DNA from: Peterkaempfera bronchialis
GTDB taxonomy: Bacteria; Actinomycetota; Actinomycetes; Streptomycetales; Streptomycetaceae
Direction: 5' to 3'
NCBI RefSeq assembly: GCF_003258605.2
Contig: NZ_CP031264.1
Location: 4,402,001 to 4,466,000, forward strand
DNA: 64,000 nucleotides
The position numbers were made by a program, and so were the translations under genes. The notes under the pieces were generated by a model. The model was not told the DNA's origin. It did not search any database and worked only from the letters and a program-made list of their open reading frames with translations. Positions 1 through 7,794 of this stretch are shown in pieces (the first letter of the stretch is position 1; the number at the start of each line of letters is the position of its first letter).

Positions 1-440
1 TCCAGTCGGGGCTCTCCTGGATCACCATCCTGCGCCGCCGGGAGAACTTCCGAGCCGCCTTCGACGGCTTTGTGATCGAGAAGGTCGCCGCCTTCACCGA
101 TGCCGACCGCGAGCGGCTGCTCCAGGACGCGGGCATCATCCGCAACCGCGCCAAGATCGACGCCGCAGTGGCCAACGCCCGCGCCGCCCTGGAGCTGCCG
201 GCCGGCCTGGACGCGCTGATCTGGTCGTACGCCGGGGACCCGGCCCGCCCGGCGCCGCGTACCCCGGCCGATGTGCCCGCCACCACGGCGGAGTCCGCGG
301 CGCTCGCCAAGGAGCTCAAGCGCCGCGGCTTCCGCTTTGTGGGGCCCACCACCGCCTATGCGCTGATGCAGGCCTGCGGGCTGGTCGACGACCACCTGGC
401 CGACTGCTTCGCCCGGGGCGGCGGCACCGCCGCCGCGTAG
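1..440 (+). CDS. tag: DNA-3-methyladenine glycosylase I, 5'-truncated
   Basis: This gene removes 3-methyladenine from alkylated DNA by base excision in the cytoplasm. The reading frame is open from base 3 at the window edge, so the N-terminus is missing. The visible part starts with the Tag-typical stretch QSGLSWITILRRRENFRAAF and continues to VGPTTAYALMQACGLVDDH. The C-terminal HLADC matches the HxxxC half of the Tag zinc site (His175/Cys179 in E. coli). The N-terminal Cys and His ligands lie outside the window. Its neighbour on the same strand is the DUF3117 gene, as with Rv1210/Rv1211 in Mycobacterium tuberculosis (from memory). Confidence 0.93.
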   Translation, partial: QSGLSWITILRRRENFRAAFDGFVIEKVAAFTDADRERLLQDAGIIRNRAKIDAAVANARAALELPAGLDALIWSYAGDPARPAPRTPADVPATTAESAALAKELKRRGFRFVGPTTAYALMQACGLVDDHLADCFARGGGTAAA

Positions 441-459
441 CGGGCAGGCTGGCGGCGGG

Positions 460-1263
460 CTACTTCCCCAGGTAGTGGGGCCGCTTCTTGTCCAGGAAAG
501 CCTGCACCGCGATGGCGTGGTCCTCGGCGGAGCCGGCCAGGGTCTGCAACTCGTCCTCCTTGTCCAGCGTCTCGCTCAGCGAGTGCGACCAGCCGAAGGC
601 GATCGACTCCTTGATCGCGCCCAGCGCCACCGTGGGACCCTCCGCCAGCCGCCGGGCGAAGGCCCGGGCGGTCGCGGCCAGCTCGCCCGCCGGGACCACC
701 TGGGTCGCCAGGCCCAGCTCCAGCGCCTCCGCCGCCGCCACGGTGCGGGGCAGCATCAGCAGCTCGGTCGCCCTGGCGTGGCCGACCAGCCGGGGGAGCG
801 TCCAGGAGGCGCCGGAGTCCGCCGTCAGCGCCACCCCGGCGAAGGAGGTGTTGAAGCCCGCGGTGTCCGCCACGATCCGGAAGTCGCAGGCGAAGGCGAG
901 CGAGGCACCCGCCCCCGCCGCCACGCCGTTGACCGCCGCCACGGTCGGCTTGCGCATCCCGGCCAGCGCCCTGACCAGCGGGTTGTAGTGCTCCGCGACG
1001 GTGGCCAGCGCCGGGCCGCCGCCCTCCCGGGCCTCCGCCAGCTTCCCGATGTGCTCCTTGAGGTCCTGCCCGACGCAGAAGGCCCGGTCCCCGGCGCCGG
1101 TGAGCAGCACCGCCCGTACCGCCGGGTCCTCGGCGACTGCGGCGACCGTGTCACGCAGGGCCACCTTGGCCGCCGTGTCCAGTGCGTTCATGGCGGCGGG
1201 ACGGTCGAGGGTGAGGACGGCGAGCCCGCCGTCGAGTTCGTACTGCACCGGGCTGTCGGCCAT
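460..1263 (-). CDS. Enoyl-CoA hydratase/isomerase family protein (PaaG-like)
   Basis: A 267-residue cytosolic crotonase-fold protein, close to the usual family length. The oxyanion-hole region is seen in FCVGQDLKEH and in NGVAAGAGASLAFACD. The catalytic segment reads ALTADSGASWTLPRLVG. It carries a single Asp in the GLxPD-like position, as in PaaG-type isomerases, rather than the two Glu of classical enoyl-CoA hydratases. A role in fatty-acid or phenylacetate-type CoA ester metabolism is therefore inferred, and the substrate cannot be read from the sequence. It converges on tag, with only 19 bases between the two stop codons. The ATG start is followed by a conventional N-terminus. Confidence 0.85.
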   Translation of the reverse strand: MADSPVQYELDGGLAVLTLDRPAAMNALDTAAKVALRDTVAAVAEDPAVRAVLLTGAGDRAFCVGQDLKEHIGKLAEAREGGGPALATVAEHYNPLVRALAGMRKPTVAAVNGVAAGAGASLAFACDFRIVADTAGFNTSFAGVALTADSGASWTLPRLVGHARATELLMLPRTVAAAEALELGLATQVVPAGELAATARAFARRLAEGPTVALGAIKESIAFGWSHSLSETLDKEDELQTLAGSAEDHAIAVQAFLDKKRPHYLGK

Positions 1264-1519
1264 GGGGTGTCCTGTCCTGTGAGGGTGGGGTCCCGGTCAG
1301 CATGCCGGAGCCGGAGCAGGTCTCGGCAGTGTGACGTGCGGCACCTTTGCGCGTTGCCGGGGAGAGACCGCCGCGCAAGGCCCTGTCCAAGGGGTGGACA
1401 CCCATAAAGGGAGGCGGGGGTACCGCTTTTCGAAGCCCGCGCGTCGGGCGGCGGTCCCCGGCCGGGTGTCGGAATGCGGAGGTTTGGGACCGGTGGCTGC
1501 GGATGTGCGCAGAGTGATG

Positions 1520-1550
1520 TTGGTCATTGGGCCTTCCGATGCGGGATAAT
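1520..1550 (+). promoter_or_regulatory. Candidate promoter for the DUF3117 gene
   Basis: TTGGTC (1520-1525) and GATAAT (1545-1550) are separated by 19 bases, a loose match to a primary-sigma promoter. The -10 is close to consensus and is AT-rich for this region. The rest of the roughly 370-base divergent gap (1264-1632) shows no further gene. The 19-base spacing is longer than ideal, so this is a prediction only. Confidence 0.35.
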
Positions 1551-1632
1551 GGGCTCCGATCAATGCGTTCGATACCGGCGGTGGACGGACCGGTGGTACG
1601 TCGATGAGCAGGTTGCAGGAAGGGGAACGAGC

Positions 1633-1800
1633 ATGGCGGCCATGAAGCCGCGGACGGGCGACGGCCCGCTCGAGGTGACCAAGGAGGGGCGGGGCATCGT
1701 CATGCGAGTTCCGCTTGAGGGCGGCGGTCGGCTCGTCGTGGAGCTCACGCCCGACGAGGCCGACGCGCTGGGCGAGGCCCTGAAGAGGGCCTGCGGCTGA
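1633..1800 (+). CDS. DUF3117 small conserved actinobacterial protein
   Basis: A 55-residue protein beginning MAAMKPRTGDGPLEVTKEGR and ending with DEADALGEALKRACG, which I recognise as the DUF3117 family found throughout actinobacteria. The function is unknown. The ATG at 1633 was chosen because an AGGAAGGGG-type ribosome binding site sits just upstream and because family members have this short length. The longer open frame upstream is not supported. A hairpin terminator follows. In M. tuberculosis the corresponding gene (Rv1211) also lies next to tag. Confidence 0.9.
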   Translation: MAAMKPRTGDGPLEVTKEGRGIVMRVPLEGGGRLVVELTPDEADALGEALKRACG

Positions 1801-1834
1801 GCCGGTCGGTGAGTCTCTCCCTCCACGGAGCGTG

Positions 1835-1869
1835 AAGGCCCTGCCAGGACATCGTCCCGGCAGGGCTTT
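1835..1869 (+). terminator. Hairpin terminator after the DUF3117 gene
   Basis: Arms AAGGCCCTGCC (1835-1845) and GGCAGGGCTTT (1859-1869) pair over 11 bases with one G-T wobble and a 13-base loop. The structure lies 35 bases past the stop codon. There is no long T tract, which is usual for high-GC actinomycetes. Confidence 0.65.
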
Positions 1870-1870
1870 C

Positions 1871-1912
1871 GCCGTCTCCGGGGCGCCGTCTCCGGGGCGC
1901 CGTCTCCGGAAG
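1871..1912. repeat. 14-bp tandem repeat, three copies
   Basis: The unit GCCGTCTCCGGGGC occurs at 1871-1884 and 1885-1898. A degenerate third copy lies at 1899-1912, between the terminator and the end of the O-methyltransferase gene. Confidence 0.8.
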
Positions 1913-1931
1913 CGAGTGGTGCCGAGCGGTG

Positions 1932-2564
1932 TCAGCGCTTGACCGCGCAGAGCAGTCCGTCGCTCACCGGCAGCAGCGCCGGCAGCACCATGTCGCTCTC
2001 CCGGACGATGCGGACCAGTTCCCGCATCGCATGGGTCTGCGGGTCGCGCAGCCCCGGATCGGCCAGCCGGCCCTCCTGGAAGACGCCCTCGAAGCAGACC
2101 ATGCCGCCGGGCCGCAGCAGCCGCAACGATTCTGCGAGGTACTCCCGGGACTCGGCCGCCTCGCCGTCGCAGAAGACCAGGTCGTACTGCCGGTCAGCGA
2201 GCCTCGGCAGCACCTCCAGCGCCCGGCCGGCGATCAGCCGTGACCGGTTGGCGGCGAAGCCGGCCTCCGCGTACGCCTCCCTGGCCAGCTGCTGCCGGTC
2301 CGGCTCCGGGTCCACCGTGGTCAGGACCCCGTCCGGGCGCATTCCGCGCAGCAGGTAGATGCCCGACACCCCGACCCCGGTGCCGATCTCTGCCACCGCC
2401 TTGGCGCCGAGCGCCGCCGCGAGCAGCCGCAGGCAGGCGCCGCCGCCCGGGCCGATCGCCCCTACCCCGGCGTGTGCGGCCCGCGTACGGGCGCGCACCA
2501 AGGCGTCGTCCTCCCCGACATAGGTGTCGGAGAGGGCCGCAGCCGCGAGCCCGAAGCCGGTGAT
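1932..2564 (-). CDS. SAM-dependent O-methyltransferase (family 3 type)
   Basis: A class I methyltransferase of about 210 residues. The SAM-binding motif is [17 protein letters not shown], followed by the acidic-loop segment [19 protein letters not shown] and by [10 protein letters not shown]. The C-terminus is [14 protein letters not shown]. The first ordinary start codon in this frame is TTG at 2501. However, the upstream codons encode [15 protein letters not shown]-type sequence that I recall as conserved in Streptomyces homologues, so translation probably begins earlier. An ATC codon at 2562-2564 has GGAGG five bases upstream and aligns with the usual methionine. The gene diverges from the ECF sigma factor, like Rv1220c/Rv1221. 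The substrate is unknown. Confidence 0.8.
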   Translation of the reverse strand: MTGFGLAAAALSDTYVGEDDALVRARTRAAHAGVGAIGPGGGACLRLLAAALGAKAVAEIGTGVGVSGIYLLRGMRPDGVLTTVDPEPDRQQLAREAYAEAGFAANRSRLIAGRALEVLPRLADRQYDLVFCDGEAAESREYLAESLRLLRPGGMVCFEGVFQEGRLADPGLRDPQTHAMRELVRIVRESDMVLPALLPVSDGLLCAVKR

Positions 2565-2830
2565 GGCTGCCTCCGTCGGGGACCTGGCCGAAGTGGATGT
2601 CGATATTTCCAGCCACAGGTTACTGGCCGTCCCGGGAACCGCGTCCGACGGCGGCGCGTTGGAGCAGTACGAGGGCGGCGGACGCCCTCCCCGGCGGGCG
2701 CATGGGAACGGCCGGGTGGCAAAGAGCGCGAGACAGGCTTTATCCGGAACTGACGGGCGAGGCGGATATGGTGGTGGCCCTGCTGGGCAGAAGAGCCGAC
2801 CGAGGAGGTGTGGCTGAGGGCGACGCCCCT

Positions 2831-3595
2831 GTGCGGCGGCACTTCCGCGGCATTGCGTCGGCCCGTACGCCGGAGCCCGTGATGAACCAGCCTGCGCAGT
2901 CCCCCGCCGACGAGTCGTCCGCCAACCCGCAGACGGCGAAGGCCACCACGGCGTCCTTCGCCGAGGGCGCCGACGCGCAGAGCTGGACGCCGCCCACCTG
3001 GGAGGAGATCGTCCAGGCGCACAGCGCCCGGGTGTACCGCCTCGCCTACCGGCTGACCGGCAACCAGCACGACGCCGAGGACCTCACCCAGGAGGTCTTC
3101 GTCCGCGTCTTCCGGTCGCTCTCCACGTACACGCCCGGCACCTTCGAGGGCTGGCTGCACCGCATCACCACCAATCTCTTCCTCGACATGGTGCGCCGCC
3201 GCCAGCGGATCCGCTTCGACGCCCTGGGCGACGACGCCGCCGAGCGGCTGCCCAGCCGGGAGCCCAGCCCCGCGCAGCACTTCCACGACAACCACTTCGA
3301 CGCGGACGTCCAGCAGGCGCTGGACACCCTCGCGCCGGAGTTCAGGGCCGCGGTGGTGCTCTGCGACATCGAGGGGCTCTCGTACGAGGAGATCGCCGCG
3401 ACGCTGGGAGTGAAGCTCGGCACCGTCCGCAGCCGCATCCACCGTGGCCGCTCCCACCTGCGCTCCGCGCTGAAGCACCGCGCGCCGGGCGCCGCCCCGG
3501 GCCGTGCCCGGCGTGGCGGGTCCGGCCCTGCGGAGCCGGCCGCCGCCGTCGCGGGCCCCACCTCGTCCGGTGAACCGGGACGGAGGCGATCGTGA
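2831..3595 (+). CDS. ECF RNA polymerase sigma factor (mycobacterial SigE-like)
   Basis: An envelope-stress type ECF sigma factor of about 254 residues. Region 2 is clear ([18 protein letters not shown], then [20 protein letters not shown]). Region 4 has [21 protein letters not shown] placed the start at GTG 2831, with GAGGG ten bases upstream, because the following residues VRRHFRG resemble the N-terminus of homologues. ATG at 2882 is the main alternative. The stop overlaps the anti-sigma start (GTGA), so the two are translationally coupled. The order sigma factor, zinc anti-sigma factor, HtrA protease, TatB matches M. tuberculosis Rv1221-Rv1224. The extended C-terminal tail after region 4 is rich in Ala, Gly and Pro. 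Confidence 0.9.
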   Translation: MRRHFRGIASARTPEPVMNQPAQSPADESSANPQTAKATTASFAEGADAQSWTPPTWEEIVQAHSARVYRLAYRLTGNQHDAEDLTQEVFVRVFRSLSTYTPGTFEGWLHRITTNLFLDMVRRRQRIRFDALGDDAAERLPSREPSPAQHFHDNHFDADVQQALDTLAPEFRAAVVLCDIEGLSYEEIAATLGVKLGTVRSRIHRGRSHLRSALKHRAPGAAPGRARRGGSGPAEPAAAVAGPTSSGEPGRRRS

Positions 3596-4527
3596 GCGCC
3601 GAGCGCTATGCCGGATCGGGGCGACGGAGCAAGGTCCAGCAGGTCAGGACGGACATCGGGGAGATCCCGGAGGAGCAGCAGACCGGTGCGCTGGTCGCGC
3701 TCAGCAATGTGGGCGGGTCCGGCGGACCCGACCAGCCCGCCGAGGAGCACCACCTCGGGGACCGGCTGACCGGCTTTGTTGACGGTGAGCTCGACCATGA
3801 CCTGCGGGACCGGGTCCAGGCCCACCTGGCGACCTGTCCCGACTGCCTCGCCCAGGCGGAGGAGGAGCGCCGGGTCAAGCAACTGCTGGCCGAGGCCGTC
3901 ACCCCGGAGCCGTCCGCCCTGCTGATGAGCCGACTGCTGGCCGTGGGCACCGACTGGCCGGACGGCGGCGACAGCGCTATCGGCGGCAGCCGGCTCGACG
4001 GCGGGTCGTTCGGCCGGGGCACCGGCGGAGGGTCCTTCGGCGGCGGCGCGGCCTTCGGTACCGGGGGGCTGGCCTCCGCCTCGCCGCCCCCCTTCGGGCA
4101 GCCGTCGCCGATGACGGCGCAGCGCGGCACCAACCTCCGGGCGATGGCCCGGCTGCGCGGCGTGGTGGCGCCCCCGGACGGACGGCCTGCGGGTACGGCG
4201 GCCGAGCGGGCGGTGCGGCCCTCGGCGCCCCGTGGCCGGCGGTTCGCCTTTGCGGCGGCGGGGGCCTTCTCGGTGGCGGCCGTGGCGCTCACCGGCTTCG
4301 GCGGGCTGGGCGGCGTGGACGCCACCACGGACGAGCCGTACGGCAGCAGGGTCAGCCCGATCGCGGACACCGGCGCCGGTGCGGACGAGGTCTCCCCGCT
4401 CAATGTGCCGCTGCGGGCGCCGGTCCAGGCCGGTTACCCGGTCTCGGTCCCCGTCCCGTTCATCACCTCGGCCCTTCCCGCCGCCCCGTCCCCGGCCGCC
4501 GCCGGACACCTGCCGCACGACCGGTAG
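3592..4527 (+). CDS. Zinc-binding anti-sigma factor (RseA-like, ZAS family)
   Basis: This is the membrane-bound inhibitor of the preceding sigma factor. The zinc-binding anti-sigma motif HLATCPDC (HxxxCxxC) lies near residue 80, preceded by the helix [21 protein letters not shown] Gly/Ser-rich linker follows. One transmembrane segment, [20 protein letters not shown], lies near residue 220, so the ZAS domain is cytoplasmic and the last 70 or so residues are outside. It starts at GTG 3592, overlapping the sigma stop by four bases. Its last codons (encoding LPHDR and the stop) belong to a sequence repeated downstream. The 311-residue length is longer than mycobacterial RseA (from memory), mainly because of the linker. 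Confidence 0.88.
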   Translation: MSAERYAGSGRRSKVQQVRTDIGEIPEEQQTGALVALSNVGGSGGPDQPAEEHHLGDRLTGFVDGELDHDLRDRVQAHLATCPDCLAQAEEERRVKQLLAEAVTPEPSALLMSRLLAVGTDWPDGGDSAIGGSRLDGGSFGRGTGGGSFGGGAAFGTGGLASASPPPFGQPSPMTAQRGTNLRAMARLRGVVAPPDGRPAGTAAERAVRPSAPRGRRFAFAAAGAFSVAAVALTGFGGLGGVDATTDEPYGSRVSPIADTGAGADEVSPLNVPLRAPVQAGYPVSVPVPFITSALPAAPSPAAAGHLPHDR

Positions 4528-4860
4528 GCGTTCGGGGGGCCGTTTGTGGTGGCTGCCGCTGGGCTTCTGTTGCACGACTGGTGGGTGTTCCGGGCCCTGG
4601 CCGTGGGGGTGGTCGCCGCTTGTGGTGGTTGCCGCCGGGCTTCTGCCGCACGACTGGTGGGTGTTCCCGGGCTGGGGTCTGTGCGGGGCCTTGGCCCTGG
4701 GGGGTGGTTGCCGCCGGGCTTCTGCCGCACGACTGGTAGGCGTTCCCGGGCTGGGGTCTGTGCGGGGCTTTGGCCGTGGAGGGTGGCCGCCGCCGGGCTT
4801 CTGTTGCAGGGCCAGTAGGCGTCCCAGGCTGGGGTCTGCGGGGGCCTCGGTCGTGTGGGG
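4498..4860. repeat. Degenerate 76-79-bp direct repeats at the 3' end of the anti-sigma gene
   Basis: A core of about 36 bases containing CTTCTGCCGCACGACTGGT recurs at about 4555-4590, 4631-4666, 4710-4745 and 4787-4825. A first, diverged copy (4498-4533) forms the last codons and stop of the anti-sigma gene. Spacers also repeat, for example GGCTGGGGTCTGTGCGGGG. The array fills most of the 450-base gap before the HtrA gene, and I see no credible gene in it. Confidence 0.85.
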
Positions 4861-4976
4861 CGGCGGTTGCCGTGGCCGGACGGACCGGCGTGGTCCCCGC
4901 AGGGGTGCCGGGGCTGGTTGAATCTGCGTGGGCGGTCGCTGTGGCCGCGGTGCCTACAGGGGAGCGGCTGCACGTT

Positions 4977-6359
4977 ATGAGCTCGACGGAGGACAGGGCG
5001 GAGCCGGTGAGCGGCGGCGCACCGGAGTGGTGGAGCCATCCGGACCGCCCCGCTGCCGCACCCGCTGCCGCGCCCGCCGACGCCGCCCCCCAGCCGGTGG
5101 AGCAGCCCTTCCCGGAGCCGCCCGCCGCACCGCCGGTCCGCCCGGCCGACCCGTGGGACCCGTGGGGGCCGCCGTCCCCGGGCGGGTCCGGGCCCGGGTA
5201 CGGGCTGGAAGGCTGGGCCGCGCCGCCGCCACCGGCCGCCCACCGCCGTACCGGTCGGCTGGTGGCCGCAGCGGTGCTGCTCGCCCTGGCCGCCGGTACC
5301 GTCGGCGGGGGCGTGGGCGCGTACCTCCAGGACCGCACCACGGGCGGCCACATCACGCTGCCCCAGATCACCGACGCCGCCGTGGACCGGGCCCCGGACA
5401 GCGTGGCGGGCATCGCCCGGGCGACGCTCCCGGGCGTGGTGTACATCCATGTCAAGGGGCCCAAGGCGGAGGGCACCGGGACCGGCTTCGTACTGGACAC
5501 CAGGGGCCACATCCTCACCAACAACCACGTGGTCGCCGCAGCCGCCTCCTCGGGCACCATCACGGTGACGTTCAACAGCGGCCAGACCCGCAAGGCCACC
5601 GTGGTCGGCCGGGACAGCGGGTACGACCTGGCCGTGATCCGGGTGACCGGGGTCTCCGGGCTCCGGCCGCTCACCCTCGGCGACTCCGACGCCGTGCAGG
5701 TGGGCGATCCGGTGGTGGCGATCGGTGCCCCGTTCGGCCTGGAGGGCACCGTCACCTCGGGCATCATCAGCGCCACCCACCGCCCCATCACCGCCGGCGG
5801 GGACGCGGGCAGCGACGGGGTCTCCTATGTGGACGCCCTGCAGACCGATGCGCCGATAAACCCCGGCAACTCCGGCGGTCCGCTGATGGACGCCCGGGGC
5901 CGGGTGATCGGCATCAACTCGGCGATCCGCTCCGCGACGGGCTCCTCCGGCGACCCCTTCGAGTCCGACCGGCAGGCGGGCTCCATCGGCCTGGGCTTCG
6001 CCATCCCGGTGAACGAGGCCCGCCGGGTCGCCGAGCAGTTGGTCAACGAGGGCAAGGCGGTCCATCCGGTGATCGGCGTCACCCTGGACATGCGGTACAG
6101 CGGCGACGGAGCCAGGGTGCTGGACAAGGCCGGTACCTCGGGCAGCGAACCGGTCACCCCGGGCGGGCCCGGGGACCGGGCGGGGATCCGGCCCGGCGAT
6201 GTGATCTCCTCGGCGGACGGCCGTCCGGTGCACGACGGCGACCAACTGGTGGTCGTCATCCGCAGCCACCGCCCTGGCGACACCGTCGAACTGGTCCTGA
6301 AGCGCGGCACCGCCCGCCACACCGTGCGGGTGGTCCTGGGCAGTGCTCCCGGCAGCTGA
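4977..6359 (+). CDS. HtrA/DegP-like membrane-anchored serine protease with PDZ domain
   Basis: A trypsin-fold protease of 460 residues. A Pro/Ala-rich cytoplasmic N-terminus is followed by one transmembrane segment near residue 100 (LVAAAVLLALAAGTVGGGVG). The extracytoplasmic protease domain comes next. The catalytic triad is visible as His in TNNHVV, Asp in SGYDLAVI and Ser in NPGNSGGPL. A C-terminal PDZ domain includes GDRAGIRPGDVISSADGRPV. ATG 4977 has a GGGGAG ribosome binding site. Placement after the sigma/anti-sigma pair suggests a role in envelope protein quality control and perhaps stress signalling, as for Rv1223, which is an inference. Gaps of 449 bases before and 126 bases after suggest its own promoter. 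Confidence 0.92.
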   Translation: MSSTEDRAEPVSGGAPEWWSHPDRPAAAPAAAPADAAPQPVEQPFPEPPAAPPVRPADPWDPWGPPSPGGSGPGYGLEGWAAPPPPAAHRRTGRLVAAAVLLALAAGTVGGGVGAYLQDRTTGGHITLPQITDAAVDRAPDSVAGIARATLPGVVYIHVKGPKAEGTGTGFVLDTRGHILTNNHVVAAAASSGTITVTFNSGQTRKATVVGRDSGYDLAVIRVTGVSGLRPLTLGDSDAVQVGDPVVAIGAPFGLEGTVTSGIISATHRPITAGGDAGSDGVSYVDALQTDAPINPGNSGGPLMDARGRVIGINSAIRSATGSSGDPFESDRQAGSIGLGFAIPVNEARRVAEQLVNEGKAVHPVIGVTLDMRYSGDGARVLDKAGTSGSEPVTPGGPGDRAGIRPGDVISSADGRPVHDGDQLVVVIRSHRPGDTVELVLKRGTARHTVRVVLGSAPGS

Positions 6360-6485
6360 CCGAGCGGAACGCCCGTGTTTGCCCCCGCTTAACCCGCCCG
6401 GTACCCCGCGTATCGGCGACCGGCCATTACTCTGGAGGACGGTCGCCGCCGCGCCACTACGCAGTCCAGCAGCAGGGAGCCCCGG

Positions 6486-6899
6486 GTGTTCAATGACATA
6501 GGTCTTCCGGAGATGCTGGTGCTCATCGTCATCGCGGTGATCATCTTCGGGCCGGACAAGCTGCCGAAGGTGATCCAGGACACCATGGCCTTCATCCGCA
6601 AGGTGCGCTCCTTCGCCGACAACGCCAAGGCGGACATCCGCAAGGAGCTCGGCCCGGAGTTCCAGGACTTCGAGTTCGAGGACCTCAACCCCAAGACCTT
6701 TGTCCGAAAGAACCTGCTGGGCGACGACCTTGGCCTGAAGGAGATCCGCAACGGCTTCGACCTGGACAGCCTCGGCCTGGACGACGACCCGGCGCCGTCC
6801 CCGCAGCGCACGGCGGGCGGCACCGTCGACATGACCAAGGGCGGCGGCGGAGAGCTGAAGGCCGGCGAGCGGCCGCCGTACGACCCGGACGCCACCTGA
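6486..6899 (+). CDS. tatB: Sec-independent translocase protein TatB
   Basis: A 137-residue component of the twin-arginine translocon. The N-terminal membrane helix (LPEMLVLIVIAVIIFGPDKLP) carries the TatA/B-family FGP hinge. An amphipathic helix follows, then a charged cytoplasmic tail. The start is GTG 6486 with an AGCAGGGAGC ribosome binding site. Its place immediately after the HtrA gene is the same as in mycobacteria. No tatA or tatC lies in the window. In streptomycetes those genes normally sit elsewhere, so TatB would join complexes encoded in trans. Confidence 0.93.
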   Translation: MFNDIGLPEMLVLIVIAVIIFGPDKLPKVIQDTMAFIRKVRSFADNAKADIRKELGPEFQDFEFEDLNPKTFVRKNLLGDDLGLKEIRNGFDLDSLGLDDDPAPSPQRTAGGTVDMTKGGGGELKAGERPPYDPDAT

Positions 6900-7062
6900 G
6901 GCGTCTAAACCTCGCCACTCCCGAAACACCGGCGTGCACTACGACACGCCGGGCGGTGGCGCTCTGCTCGCTATCCTATTTTCTGCCCTGATGCATCGTC
7001 TGCTCACGGGGCCCGGCGCACCCCGCGTCGGAGCGGTGATCAGCGGTAGAAGGAGGCCCGGG

Positions 7063-7716
7063 ATGGACACGACGAGTCGTGCGGCGGGAGCGGCGGTCGC
7101 GCTCGACGGATACCTGGCGGCGGACTTCCCCTGGTACGGCCTGGACGAGGGCTGGACGGGCCACCGCTGGCTGATGCAGGTGGGCGCCGGCACCGAGGGC
7201 ACCGTCGACTACGGTTCGATCGGCCACGGCGACGAGCCTGCGGCCCGCCAGTACGAGGGCCAGGACACCCGCCGCTTCGCCGCCGTGGTGACGGTGGCCC
7301 GCCGCCCGGTGCGGCGCAGCACCGACGGCACCGGCGTCATGGAGGCCACCTCGGCCTGCTCGGCCGCCTGGCTGGCCGGTTCCGGGCTGCTCTCCGCCAC
7401 CTGGCCCGGCCAGCTGGACCGCTCCCTGCGGCAGGACTGGCTGGACCAGCAGACCGCCATCGCCTGGGACCTCGCCGACGCCCTGGACGGCCCCAACTGG
7501 TCCTCGCTCAGCCTGCCCGTCAACGGGCTGCCGCAGCCCTTCCGCTACCGTGAGTCCGAGTACGGCTGGGTGCTGGCCGGAGAGGCCCCCGGGGTGCTGC
7601 TGGGTGCCTATGGGCGCGGCATCAGCGCCTATGGGCTGGGCTTCGCCGCCGTCGGCGACATCGCCCGGTACGCGGAGCCCCGCCCGGCCGGTGCCACGGC
7701 GCTCGGGGCCTCCTGA
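7063..7716 (+). CDS. Hypothetical protein, 217 residues
   Basis: I do not recognise a named family. The protein begins MDTTSRAAGAAVALDGYLAA and is rich in Trp and Tyr, with no signal peptide or membrane segment. Notable stretches are GYLAADFPWYGLDEGW and GAYGRGISAYGLGFAAV. The ATG at 7063 is chosen because AGAAGGAGG lies seven bases upstream. The longer frame from 6934 runs through AT-rich, promoter-like sequence. It sits alone between tatB and the AlkC-like gene on the same strand, and codon usage is normal for the region. Confidence 0.7.
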   Translation: MDTTSRAAGAAVALDGYLAADFPWYGLDEGWTGHRWLMQVGAGTEGTVDYGSIGHGDEPAARQYEGQDTRRFAAVVTVARRPVRRSTDGTGVMEATSACSAAWLAGSGLLSATWPGQLDRSLRQDWLDQQTAIAWDLADALDGPNWSSLSLPVNGLPQPFRYRESEYGWVLAGEAPGVLLGAYGRGISAYGLGFAAVGDIARYAEPRPAGATALGAS

Positions 7717-7794
7717 CAACGCGTGTCCCCGTAGGTCCTGACGTCATGCCAGGCGTCGCTGTTGTTCCGGATCCAGAGACGAGGACAAGGCCTC

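Noticed and set aside
3046-4575. A 509-codon antisense open frame over the sigma and anti-sigma genes
   Set aside because: It runs antisense to genes with clear sigma and zinc motifs, is Arg/Pro-rich and has no recognisable domain. Long antisense frames are normal at this GC content.
4434-6929. An 831-codon minus-strand open frame across htrA and the repeat region
   Set aside because: It is a shadow of htrA and tatB. Its PTSRAAEARRQPP-like repeats simply reflect the DNA repeats.
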